Shown one piece after another: positions 48,176 through 60,689 of a stretch of DNA of 64,000 bases. The DNA is from Fratercula arctica (Eukaryota > Chordata > Aves > Charadriiformes > Alcidae): positions 111,989,757 through 112,053,756 of the forward strand of contig CANTUZ010000001.1 of the NCBI GenBank assembly GCA_947846985.1, read 5' to 3'. The position numbers and the translations under genes are program-made. Below the pieces are notes generated by a model that saw only the letters and a program-made list of their open reading frames with translations, was not told where the DNA came from and searched no databases. Every line of letters starts with the position of its first letter. Within the stretch, counting starts at the first letter, position 1.

Positions 48176-48226
48176 AAACAAACAAACAAACAAACAAAAA
48201 CAAAACAAAAAAAACCAAACCCCAAA
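48176..48226 (+). repeat. (CAAA)n microsatellite
   Basis: Tandem CAAA units followed by CAAAA-type and A-rich units; intronic. Confidence 0.9.
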
Positions 48227-49586
48227 CCCACTTCATCCTGGAAACTGAAATACTTTTGTGGAACTCTGGTTCCCAAGTTCAGTAGCACAAGATAGGAGAA
48301 AGCAAGCAGTTCAGCTAGAATTAACACAGGTACAGTGTTAAGTTTTAGTCATAATACATAGAAGTCCTGCATACTAAAAGACTTTCATATTTAAGTACTG
48401 ATAGTGAAATATAGGAAGTGATAGAATTTATTTTTTTTTAGTGAAGATGTCATATTTTGGGTTTAAAATATACCGTGACTCTATTCAACACTACAGTATA
48501 CTTAAATCTATTTAAAAATAGTTCAAAACTTATTTTACCCATAGCTTCTCTTCTATTTTCTGTTACAATGAGCAGTACTCAGGAAGTTTATACGGTATAC
48601 AGGAGGTGCAAGGGTAAACACAGATAAACTTAGAAAAATAAATGTATCAGATTGATCTTCAGCTTCTCTAAACTGGTGAACTTCTGACTCAGTGAGACAA
48701 CTATCAACTCTATTCTATAGAAGCTGCTTGCAGCAATCTTTCCCAGACTCAGAGATGAAGATGCAGTATTTCAGAGACTGAAGCAGCCATATTGCCTTTG
48801 ACCCCAAATACACCCACCTCATGGCATGCTCTCCAACCTGATGTAATAGCTACAGAAGTTTCTGCAAGCAGAAATGTATGTTATTGACATACCAGTTTTG
48901 CCTCAAGTTATGAAGCAAGCCCTTTTTGTGCTAGCCTTGTACAAGCTAAAAAGTGAAAAACTTGTTTTACAAAAGGAGAGTAAAAGAGCTTGAAATATTT
49001 ACCTAAACAAAATGAAGAGCCAGAAGGCATACAGTTGTTCTCCCTAAATACGAAGGAGGAAAATTAGCTATTTCACCCCAGCAACAGTATTAACAGCACT
49101 GGCATTGGAACAAATACGTATGAACTGGCCAAGAATAAATTCAGGCTGTATATTGAACGAAGGCTTCAAGCCATTGGGGAAGCAAGACTGTAAGACTACT
49201 TTCTATTAGAAACAGTAGAAACAAAGGGAAAATGATAATTTTCAAGATTTGGCAAACATGATTAAAATATGACATGACAGGTCTGGTACAGACAGCCCAA
49301 GAGGTCCTTGTCTAACGTATATCCCATAGTCCTCTGAGAAAAAAAAATAAATTAATCACTCCACATTCCAACTGGAAACACTTCTACCTCAGGCAGAAAA
49401 TTACAAATATCCCCTTTAAGTGTGAGCAATGCTTGGTTCATGCTACTTTAGCTGTTTACCCCATAGGAAAACCTTATCTGCAAGTCAGTAGAAATTTCTG
49501 CTGCTTATTTCTATTTCAGTGTTAATGAAAACGTTTGTTTGCACAAACCAGAGTTTTAGATCATTGCAAACTGAGTCCAGAACGGT

Positions 49587-49623
49587 TGTGCGCATGTGTG
49601 TGCACGTGTGTGCATGCATACAC
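49587..49623. other. 37-base alternating purine-pyrimidine tract
   Basis: Unbroken purine/pyrimidine alternation made of TG, CG, CA and TA steps, a classic Z-DNA-prone composition. It lies about 180 bases downstream (minus sense) of the donor of the exon at 49,799. Confidence 0.8.
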
Positions 49624-49798
49624 CAGTCGGCTAAAGGATGAATAGACTGATGCAATGCAAAACTAGATGGAGGAAATTATCAAACTGTTTTCTGCCAGAT
49701 CCATAGCATTGCTGGCAGAACAGACTTTGGGAACACTCTTCATCCATTTCAGCTGCAACATCCACTGCTTCATCTTAAATCCAGCCACCTCGGTTTAC

Positions 49799-49877
49799 CT
49801 GGCTCAAGGCTGTTTAAAGCCTCCTTTGCACTGAGTTGATAGATGACTGTGACACATATTTCACTAGTCTTCCAACT
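49799..49877 (-). CDS. putative coding exon, unidentified minus-strand gene
   Basis: 79 bases with an acceptor after ggctattagccttctgtcag and a GTAAAC donor. It reads SWKTSEICVTVIYQLSAKEA then LNSLEP and one base over. Begins on a whole codon, as the previous exon ends on one. Helical, mixed composition. One of the stronger calls. Confidence 0.6.
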
Positions 49878-50154
49878 CTGACAGAAGGCTAATAGCCCCC
49901 TAAGAGATGGGTGACAACTACAAAAGCCTAGGGAGAGGCAAAAGGCCTTCATCACACGCAATTTACACCTAAACGGAAAGCGCACACAAAATCTGCCTAG
50001 ATTCTTAAGCGAATAAACGGGGGGGATAGACTCCAAAAGCAAGTCCTAGCTTTGAGAAGTGCTGAGCAATGTGCTGCGATGGTATATTTGGGGATACCGA
50101 TATACTAGAAATGACATTATTTTTATGATGCATCAAAAATGATGGAAGACGTAC

Positions 50155-50253
50155 TTGCCGATAAAGTTCTAGTCGGAGACTCAGCGAATCAAGTTTCAGC
50201 TGCTGACTCTGCTGTCTTCTGACCTCCTCCCTTCTGACCATGCTCAGCTTTAT
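50155..50253 (-). CDS. putative coding exon, coiled-coil-like
   Basis: 99 bases, in phase at both ends, between an ACAG acceptor (weak local pyrimidine tract) and a GTACGT donor. It reads IKLSMVRREEVRRQQSQQLK then LDSLSLRLELYRQ: charged and glutamine-rich with leucines spaced as in a short coiled coil. It joins the exons at 51,885 and 49,877 without breaking the frame. Confidence 0.6.
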
Positions 50254-51884
50254 CTGTGTAACCCTCAACCCCCACTATGCAAAACAGGGATGACAAAAAT
50301 TCCCTAACTGGTAGTTTTAAGAGGATTAGGAATTGTAATATCTAGACGGAGTGAGTGCGAAAGTAATTTACCATTTAAAGTTTATAAACCTAATACTGTT
50401 ACCACAGCAGCTATTTTTGTATGCTAGTGGGATGCAATATTGTTAATAAGAAAAAATTAGTCAAATGTATAGCAAATATTAATTAATTGAATAGCAAACA
50501 ATGAGCATTCTTTTTTGGCAGATGAATACTGTTGTTTGCCCACGAAAATGAATATTTGTATGAGCACCAGTATTCCTTCAAATTCAGAAAAAGATTGTTC
50601 ATATGCTCATAGAAAAAAAAAAATTAAAAGACAAAATTATGCATAATTCTAATGAGTAATTAAATTTTGAAATTGTGTTCACAAGTATTTGCCAATTATT
50701 CGAACAAGCTGCAAACTAAATTCAGTGCTTCATTAAAAAGAGCATTAAGACAGCAAATTCAAAACCTAAAATATGAAACAATCACTACGCTTAGGTTGCT
50801 TATGCAATGTCACTTCTAACCCCTTGTCCACAGCAAAGTGTGGCAATGTGATAACATATTCTAACATCCACAGAGATTTTGTCACATTTAATACAGAGAA
50901 TGAGTGATATTCAGAGAATGGCATTTTTGTACAGTTTATTTGCTTCGATTTCTTTAATTCCTTCTTTTTTTCATTTTTTTTTTTCTCTTTTTTTACTTCT
51001 CTGTTAGGCATGGTGTGGCCTAATTCCTTATATACCCCATTTTGCTGAAGCATCTTTTCAATAGTATTATATATCTCTATATAGAATATTTTATCACCTT
51101 AAAGGGCCTCTCTTACTATTTTCCAAAAATCTTCACCATGTCTTTGAAGTGAGGAAGCTCTCTGTGAATATTTCACAGATGGGAAACTGAGTCATATATA
51201 AATATAACATTTATGAAATCTAATTTTGTGTGTTAGCTTGATGCCAAGATATGTAGTTTTCATATCAGAGAAGCTCCCATGTTTGAACGAAATTCCAAGT
51301 TGTCAGCATTTCTAAGAATTAGGATTCAGGATGGGTTTCATTCCACTTAAATACATCTGAGCAAGAAAGAACTACATGGAGAGGAAATAGGCACTTAGAG
51401 GGCAAATATGTCATCCAAAGGTAAAGAACCAAGACAGGCATAACTCATGCCTGAAAAGTACCTAGTTCTCTCTATCAACAGCAAAGGCAGTCAAAGTATC
51501 AAACTCACATCTAAACATCCAGAATTAAGTGAGATGAACCCAGGCCAGAATTCTTCAGGTTTTTGACCCTTGACATTAAGCACCCAAGAATTTCTGTTAA
51601 ATAGTGAAGCACGTCTGACAGAGGGAGTTGTTCTCATGAATCTTTGTTTTCTGTCTTAGCTTAGACAACCTCAGTGGCACCAGCTCTTAGAAAGGACTGG
51701 TAAATTTAAAAACTATATTAATGTCCCTTGTCATTCAGCAACTTACACTTGTTCAGTGGGAAACGGAAGAAAAGTTAAACACTTCTCCAAAAGCATAAAT
51801 TTGCCCACTGAGATGCCAAGCCCTCTTATCTTCATGATGCAACTGAGGGCACAGCCAGTTCAATGAGAGAAAGCTTGCTCTTAC

Positions 51885-51966
51885 ATCTCCTAAAAGCTCT
51901 GAAACGTCTCCTTCTCCTTTTTTTGCCCGACTGAAGACAAAATCCTGATAACACTGGCTACCAGAT
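51885..51966 (-). CDS. putative coding exon, unidentified minus-strand gene
   Basis: 82 bases with a superb acceptor (ttctgtttgtcttctaacag) and a GTAAGAG donor. The single open frame reads SGSQCYQDFVFSRAKKGEGD then VSELLGD, ending on a whole codon that suits the next exon. The same frame continues open past the donor to 51,756; a competing reading is described in the findings. Confidence 0.55.
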
Positions 51967-53759
51967 CTGTTAGAAGACAAACAGAATGCCCCTCTGGACT
52001 GCAACTTATTTTCAGTGAAAACCTTGTAGGAATGGGGGAAAAAGTAAAGGAAAATAAAAGCCTTTTCCGGTTACAAAGTAGAAAAGAATTGTTCCATAAA
52101 AATCTACAGCAACATCCACCTGCCACTGGGAATTTTACGAGCCAAGTAGATGACTGTTGCATTGGCTGCAAATGAAGTCCAGACCTCCCATATGGCCGTT
52201 CTAATTCAGCCACCAAATGACCAGTGGTACAGGGAGAGGTCCTCTACCCCCCAGAAGCACTGCCAGAGAAAGCCTGTCTTTTCACCCAAGGTATTCTGCT
52301 TGCAGGATTGGCTGTCCTATGTTTTTTGTGTTCCAAACATGCTCAAACACCCAGAAAAAGTTTGAAGCTCTATGACGTAGGGATCCATACGCATAGATAA
52401 CGCTCTATTTTTCCTCCAGAGTTTACAAACCTAAACAAGCAAATCAAACATGTAACAGTGCAAAATCCAACACGAACAGACTTTTTTAGGTAGGTCTTTT
52501 CAGTACTTTGCTATTATTGCTGTTTTGCCATTTGTTTATACAAAGCAGTTCTTTGATTCTTTGATTTTTAGACAATTATAAAGTCAATGACTGTGCTAGG
52601 TACCACTCTCTTAGTATGGCCGTAATGAAAAATAAAGTTCCTTTTTCTGCAAGGTAGCAGGAAACAACATAAGTCCTCATCCCGCACAGTATAGCACCAG
52701 GTAAGGCTACATCAGAAGTGTGATGATAGATGCAGGGAGACTAAAGTAGTTTTGGGAGGGCTCTGAATGTTTCAGCCATGTACTCAGCCAGAACTGATCC
52801 CATTTCTCTATTCTTCTCACAGATGATTTTACATTTTATAGCCTTTCCTGTCATACAGTTTAGCAGTAGCGCATTCTGCTTTCCACAGTGCTTCATGTGT
52901 CACTCTTCCCTGCGTCTACATTCTAATTTAATTTCCATGAATAACCTTCCTTCTCTCCCCCCGCATCCCACCTCCCCCGTCTTTCTCATGTCTTCACCAA
53001 TCATTGCTTTTAAGGAGGCTCAGCTATTTTTCAAGGGAAAATTAAAAAAGGAACAGGAGTTCTTTACACAACTGAGCTGCTCTTCATCTTTCCTTCCCGC
53101 TCTGTTTCCTCAGGGGTATGGCAACATTATAGGCCTTCTCTTGATGGAGGAAGCTGGTGGCCTCTTGTTCTCACCCTGGGGTGGAGAGAGCTCAATCTCT
53201 TTTTATTGGCATAAATGTTTAATACTCATGCAAGCAGAACTGTCTCATGATGGCTTGCTAATTACCCACTGTAACAGACTCTGGATGTGATGCCCTCAGA
53301 TTATTCTTCTTATTGCCTACGCTTTAAAAAATAATTACTCATCATATTTTCAGAAAAATCAAACAGTATGTTTCCCCAGCAAAGGCTCTACTAGCAATGG
53401 GGAGAATACTAAAAATAGAATAAAAGAGGCCACTGCTTTCTTTGATTCATTGGCACTGCTTCTAGCTTTGCGGCCTGCAGTGTGTGACCAGAGTTTGTAC
53501 GGAGAGCAGAACTCCACTGAAGATGGGATCTTCCTCGTATCCAAAGAGCTGCATGCATTACTACTGTTGAATGAGTAATTAGGTTCAATTTGCAGAAAAT
53601 TAGCAGATAATTTTTATGAGAAAAGTAATTTATATCCAGGATTGCCATTTTACATACTGCAGATTTCGTGGTATAGAACTCCAAAATATAAGTCAGCATT
53701 ACAATTACACCATCCACCAAGCACTGATGTGTGTCCCTAGAACACAGAAACTGAAACAG

Positions 53760-54146
53760 GAATGACTGTATAATTCAACATCAGACAAGTTGAAACAGAC
53801 AATTATCTAAAAAGATAATGGTGGGATTTTTTCGAATCTCATATTTTACTTTACCAAACCTGACTAAGCATCTGGAATTTCAGATATTTTACTTTATTGC
53901 AGTCAAAGTGAATAGACAACCAATGGAAAGAGACTAAATATGGAATCAGTTGTTAAAATAAGTGAAATTTAAAGCTATGATGAAATGTATCCACAATATG
54001 AGAAAATTTAGTAAGAGTGAAGGAAGGACAGAAGAACAGAAGGAGACTTGCACACCAAATTTATTGTCAATGTATTTATGTAAGAGGCAATACAGAGGCC
54101 AAAAGCGGAATCTGCCAGTATGGAAGAAGCTGTCAAACTTGCCTAC
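53760..54146. other. unassigned AT-rich DNA left of the LTR
   Basis: No exon or repeat recognised. Confidence 0.4.
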
Positions 54147-54811
54147 TGTCATGGTTTTGGCTGAATCAACCAATGACAAGGCGACAGATGCTCTCCCCCC
54201 ACCTCTCGCTCCAAGGAGAGGAAGAGGAGAGAGAAAGGGATTTACGAGTTTAGAAGGAACTACTTTCATAAAATATTAGTAATAAAATAAAAAGGAAATA
54301 GTGAAATTGATACAGTATATACAAAACTGTATCAATCTCCCGGGATGATGTCACTGTCAGGCACTGGGGAAATCCCAGACTGGACTCAGCAACAGGTGGG
54401 GACTGGATTCCAGAGCCGAAGTCAGGAACACACGGATCGAGATCAAAGGCAGATGAACAGACAGGGTCCTCCTCAGACGTCAGCCATTGAAGAAAGAGGG
54501 CTGAGCCTTTGATCCCTCAGCTTTTTATACTGAGCATGATACAGATGGGATGGAATACCATGTTGGTCAATTTTGGGTCACCTGTCCTGTCCGCTCCTCC
54601 CTGCAGGTGGGACCCCTCTACTCTTTTCTGTTTCCAACCCTCCAATGAGGCAAATAACGAAATGAGCTGACCTTGGCTGTTATAGCAATAAGTATAAGCA
54701 ACAGCCTCTCTGCGTACCATTCCTTGGCATGAACTATAAACACAGGCCTTATCACTCTGAGAATGAAGTTTTCTGCACAACATGCTGTTAATTTCAGAGA
54801 GTTAGAAGACG
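54147..54811 (-). mobile_element. solo LTR of an avian ERVL-type endogenous retrovirus
   Basis: About 665 bases. The left edge tgtcatggttttggctg matches the terminal inverted end of ERVL-type avian LTRs, and internal landmarks include tatactgagcatga, ttggtcaattttgggtca and tgagctgaccttggct. The promoter reads on the minus strand: TATAAAAAG lies at 54,521-54,529, so the U3 side is at the high coordinate. Flanks read cctac (54,142-54,146) and cctag (54,812-54,816), a possible 5-base target duplication with one mismatch. The right terminal bases are decayed (CG for CA). No internal retroviral sequence is next to it. Confidence 0.82.
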
Positions 54812-55661
54812 CCTAGCTAAGTAAAATTACTGAACAGAAAGGTGGTTCTGTTTTACCTCAAACCAGGAGACCTACACTTTGGAACCTCAAACATTGAAAA
54901 CAGCAGCAAAATGGAAAGAACAGGATGCTAATGAGTTTATATATATAATGGCATTAACATGTGACGCATAGTTTGAAAATCGTCGTTAAAGACCAACAAC
55001 TAATAAACATGCATTAGTATATGGGGGTTTTTCCTTAAGAAAGGCTTTTCAGAACCATACAGATATGCCTGCAGCAGCTTTGCATCAAGTTGATGCAAAA
55101 ATGTAGGTTCAGTTCATATTTGTACAAAAGCATTAAAGATTATACAAACAAAAAACGCTTGTCAATACTAAGTCTAAGAATAAACATTCAGGTACTCTAA
55201 TCATCAGAATACTGCATTAAACAAAGCAAGTTCCAAAGGTAAAACAGGTTTTACTGGTTTTACTATAAAACTGCAGCAGACTATTACTTCCAAGTTCAGC
55301 TTTCTTCAAAATCCTGCAAACTAGACATTTTAAAAGAATATTTTTACCTTAAAGAAAGAAAATTGAAAGTGAAATTCTTTTTGCTTTCAAACTATGATCA
55401 GCCCAAAACAAGATTAAAAAAAAATAGTTGATGCCTTCTCTTTCTTGTAGCCAGACAGGATGCAGGAAGAAAAAGGGATTCTTAGTACTCTGTGCTTAAG
55501 AAAGTGAAAACAAACCACTTTTCTCCTTGTCCCTTTTACTCCAGAAACAGACAGAAACACAAACATGACCTGATGCATTCAGGAGAACAAAATCAATGAA
55601 ACAGTGTCATCCCATAAAAGACTACAGTCAACATATCTAGGGTGAATTCAGAACCAAGTAC

Positions 55662-55760
55662 CTCTTCCACCTTGGCAAAATTCTTCTGCTTTATTTGTTG
55701 TATGACATATATAGGATTGGCTATGTTACGTGATGAAGGATGCAAAGACCAAATGTTATT
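55662..55760 (-). CDS. putative coding exon, unidentified minus-strand gene
   Basis: 99 bases, in phase at both ends, with a very good acceptor (tatgttatatcctccccag) and a GTACTT donor. It reads NNIWSLHPSSRNIANPIYVI then QQIKQKNFAKVEE. Amphipathic, lysine/glutamine-rich second half, clearly protein-like. The frame stays open for 24 further codons past the donor, so the 3' edge could differ. The link to the exon at 51,966 needs a missing exon (phase mismatch). Confidence 0.62.
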
Positions 55761-56987
55761 CTGGGGAGGATATAACATATTTTTAAATTACAGCAAAGAA
55801 TTTAAGTCCTTGTTTTAAATGCAGAACCCAGGTGGCAATTGAATGTGCAGCTAAATTCAGGTTACTTACTACTGATAGAGCATTGGCTCAAGTACAATAC
55901 CTGTTTTCAAGGATCTTATTCTGAATACTATTAAGAACTGTTACATATAGTTTAATCATGAAATCATGACTAATTCATACAAGATGAAGCACTTACTGAA
56001 GTTAGCAGTTACTGAATAGGCATCACATCCACATATAGGGAATAGAAGACATATGAAGAACTGTATCCAAATATATAACATATATGCATGTATACATACA
56101 TATACTTTCTGTGGAAAAAAAAAAAATGGAAAGGACAGAATCTCTTTGGACTGCAGTAAAGCTGATTTTTGTCTCAAAGATGTGGGGTACTTGTGGTATT
56201 TTTTCCTGGCTCCTCAATCACTAAGCCTGTAGACTTCCCAATGTCAGGGAACAGCTGATATTTAACTCCATTCTACAACATTATGTTGAATTGTCATTTG
56301 AACATGTCCATCAGATGAAGCCTCCCATTGGTATAACCAGCTTGAGAGAAACCAGTAGCCATGCCTGAAACTACTCAATGCCCCAAACAGTCACAGAAAA
56401 TTATTCAACAGCTCTGATTTTTGTTCTTAGTAAATTAACTTTTTATCCTAGCAAAAAAGTGTCATCACCTCACTTGACTTCTCCCCCACTTTTCTTTGTA
56501 TTTTCTTCATGCAGGAGTCATTTCTGTGCTGTTCTATCACAAGGCAAGTACCTTATGACAAGTCATTTATAAACTCTCTTAATATTTTCAAACTCATTCC
56601 CTATTATGTTTCCTACAGCTTGAACAATCTCTACAGAATAGCAAATTAATATAGGGTATAACTGCCATACATGTGACTTGAATTTCTATGGGTAATTACT
56701 AGTCTGGGTTATCTATGGGAGGCAAAAATACTTACACATCCACAGGCAGTTTAGACCAGGTAATTTCACCATTTTCTCCAAAAGGTCTTCATTTGGAGCA
56801 TATGTTGATTTTGCAGACCAGTTTATACAGTGGTAAATGCAAGCTTTTGATAAGCTAGGGTACTATTATAATCAAACATTGCCTGCATTTTAAATTACTA
56901 CTATTTCTTATGCAATGTATAATGAAGGGTAATGCACGTAGCTTTAGAGCTCATTTTGAGTTTCAAAACAAGTTACAATGCAATCAC

Positions 56988-57123
56988 CTGTTAACCTTTT
57001 CATCCCAAGGGTTTTTCTACAAAAAGCTAATATCCCTGACAGCTCCTTGTTTATTTTCAGATCCATGCACTGTTTGCCACTAGTGACCTTGCAAGCAGAT
57101 TCACACCTTGCAAAGTCCCTGAC
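56988..57123 (-). CDS. weak candidate exon
   Basis: 136 open bases ending at a GTGATT donor: VRDFARCESACKVTSGKQCM then DLKINKELSGILAFCRK and TLGMKRLT. The acceptor (taatgactacaag) is poor. Coding-like composition only; may be a chance frame. Confidence 0.25.
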
Positions 57124-60100
57124 CTTGTAGTCATTAAAATCCAATCACACACTGGGCAGGCTTCCATATTCATTAGGACAGCAAGAAGATAGATTTGAAC
57201 ATGCCTCTGAAGTGACCAATGCATTCATCAGCCAATTTCCATCTTCTTCAACAATTTCAGCTTGCTTAGGGATATTACTAGATTAATTGATACAGAAAAT
57301 CTTTTGCACCAAAACAGTAGCAATGTTAAGCAGATGCAATATGTTTCTAATTAAAAAGGTTGTGATCAAACATAAGTCATATATTATAGGTTGTCCTATG
57401 AATACCCATATGAAGTTCCTAGAACAGTTCTTTTTACTTAAGCTTCTGATGTAGAGGTCAGAATGTTTTTTTCAGAACATGTTATAGTGAAAGTAGCATC
57501 TAAAAATAAGAAAAGCCATGTCTATTACTAAAGGAAACTTCACGCGATATTTTTTGTGAAAAGTAAACCTGCTGCTGGGACGTGCTAAATAACCCTATTT
57601 AGCTCCTATATATCTATTTTGTAAACACATTTGGAAGGTAAAATTTTAACTCATAAATAAAAATGGGATTAATGACAACCACAAACAGAACAACAAAACC
57701 TGAAAGAAACTAGGACCTAGGTCTAACATTTTCTCCATCCTATTTTGATGTACACTTGTCTTCATCTACAGAGATTGTTCTCATGGAAAAGTGAAATTAC
57801 TTGAACATACTTTGAGAAAAAAGAAAGATTTTTCACATTGGGAATATTTAGGCATGACCTCTTCTGAATTTAAAGTGAGAAGGATTTGATAGAGGGTGGG
57901 GTAAAGGAAGAAGTTGCAACTACATAAACAGCAAGCCTCAAATGAATCACTATGTGACAAACAGTTTGCTCAAAAATCTGTGTTTGCTCTCATCACAAAG
58001 CACATTTACAGTAATACTGCTCAAAAAGCTGGGAAAGGCCATAGTTATAGCAAAATATTTTCAAGGGGACTGAGCTTCAATACTTTGGTCAAAGGTTTCT
58101 TTGCACAGAAGGCAGCTGAGGGCAGGTTGCAAGCCCCTCTTGAATTTTTAGGTTTGTTGTTATATTGTGCACGGGGAATCCATCCACGTGAGTTTTCATC
58201 AAAGCACAGACAAGAAGCTTTGAATACCCAGCTTTCTTATTGCTTGTCTTAAAGTTGTAAATAGCACTGCTAATTAGCCTTGCAATTTCATTCTGGTAGC
58301 CATTTTAGTTTATTTTTTACTGAGATCTGTCTGAAGCACATCAGTGACAACAAATCAAACCAAGGACCAGTTGGAGAGAACTTTTGATTCAGAAGGCTTT
58401 TGCCTGATTAACAGCTTTTGAGTAACATTTGAAACAGATCACCTCTTCTTACAGATTCCTCCAGCTGCCTGACAGCAGAAGCTGGAACTGGTATGTGTCC
58501 TGCAGGGGGCTGACCCGCAAACTTACTGTCTTTCTGTGTTCATGGGCCAGCATTTCACTTACACATAACTTCAATTAATATAAGTTTGTTAAAAAAAAAA
58601 AAAAAAAGAGACTAAACACATTAATGTCTTAAAAGACAAACAATCTTAAGGATCAAAGATAATTCTAAAACTAGCTTCTTAAGGACAGAGGAGAGGAGAG
58701 AAGAATGATAGAAAAATCAATATTGCTTTGAAAATGCATTCCCCTAGATAGAAAAAGGCTGTTGTCTTGAGAATCTAGTGTATGATAAGCAACTAGTTAT
58801 TTCCCCATGTTTGTTCAAGACCATGTAATGAATGTCCTGAAACAGCATCTGTAACTATAAAACTAGTATAATAGACTTTCCATACTACTGCACAGTAAAC
58901 AACTGGATACAAAACACTATCTGAATCCTTTGTGTAATGGTGAGGTATTTTTCATTTATACTGCCCTTTCATAACCCGTACTGTGCTCACATTGAGCCAA
59001 AGCTCAAAGGCTTTGGCACCCCGTTACACCATAAATTGAAATAATGTGAATGATTTTAGATAGTTCTACAAAATGTGTCTCGGGAGTTGTGTGTGTAATG
59101 CGAACAATTTTGCAGACAAGATTTTTTCCTATCGAGAAAACTAAGATCCTGAGCTTTCCTCTGTTTCTGGAGAAAGCAGGGATGTTTATGGCAATAAATA
59201 CACTGTTTTGAAAGCAACTAATTTTTACAGGCCCATTAGTCTTTATTGAATTAATATAGAGAATTTTCTTTCAAGAAAATTAGGTTCATGAGCATAAATG
59301 CAATTATCTGGCATTACCTTTGCACACAAGAGAGACATTTCAAGTCATTACATCGTACGTCCCACATATTCAGCAAATTAAACACACCCCTGATACTTCA
59401 GGAACACAGTAACTGAGAAGGTGAGTGTCTAAAGCAGTATATAATAAATTATTCATAAATTAAAGTAAATATAGGATTTTAAAACAACATCACTGTTGGA
59501 ACACAAACCATATGTATTGTAGCTTCTTGTATACCTATTTTCAGGAATAAATTTATGGAACACTTTGGTGCCCTCTTTCCCATTGTTTATGGAGTACATT
59601 TCTCTTTTTAATATTTATATTTTTATTTTGTAAACTACTATCAAAGCATTGTAATGTAGTTATCAACATTTATTATTTGAATGATGAAAAACAAATAAAG
59701 CTTAAAGAAACCAATTAATAAAAAATGAATAGTCATATATTCTGATTTAAAAAGAAAAAAAACACTTCAGAAATTTATATTAAAAATTAGGAACTGTCCA
59801 TTCTTAAAATTGACACTTTGTGTTTATATAGCCTGCATTTTTTTCTGTTGGTATTAACACTCTAACTCCATTTTAAAACACCATTAAGTTCACAAAGGAG
59901 TTGAGGATTGTTAAGTTTTTGATTTACTGAGAAGCTGAGAGTCAACATGGCCTATTGCCTTCATATGACTCCATGACCTCCTCTGCATCTTTGAAAAACT
60001 AAAATCAGGTTCTGAAACTTTATCTCATGCACAACCAGTCCTACAGCCATGCAGTTTGTCTATATAAATGTGAAAACATCAGGTGAATATGAGGTCACCA

Positions 60101-60689
60101 AAAAAGTGAAAAAAAAACAAACCCAAAAATGGATGGAAACAGTCAAAATGAGCACAAGAGGGTATTAGTGCACATCATTTACCCGCAGAAAAGCAGCAGG
60201 TACAAGAGTGTTCCACTGCAGCAGGCCAGCACAGAGTGCTACTTCATCTGAGTGGTGACAACACTGATCAGTCTCTGAGTTGTATTATCCATATTTGGAC
60301 TGTATTTAATATCTTTTAATGCCAGGGTTATACCTCTAACCACTTTAATGAATCTTCCCATATTCACTTCAATTATATAAATATTTGACTATTTAATTTA
60401 AAAAAAAAATAGTTTTCCGTGTCGTAGTTAGTCTCACTCTCACTTTTGTCCTGTTTCAGAAGAATTTTGCTACTCAGCTTCCAGACTCGTTCAACAGTTT
60501 CAGGTGGCTTTCATCCCAAGGCCCTGTTTGTTTAAGATACCCCCGATCTTGTGTTTTCAGTGTGTTTTAAGTGGGCATAACCATTACCTGAAAATATTTC
60601 ACTGGCTGCTTCAATATTATTCAGGCATAAAATTTACCACCCATTGACCAGCAGCTGCCATTCTCCTAGACTGCGATGAAAATTGTTTA
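57124..60689. other. unassigned AT-rich DNA
   Basis: No repeat or exon could be supported. An A-run lies at about 58,590-58,606. Confidence 0.45.
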
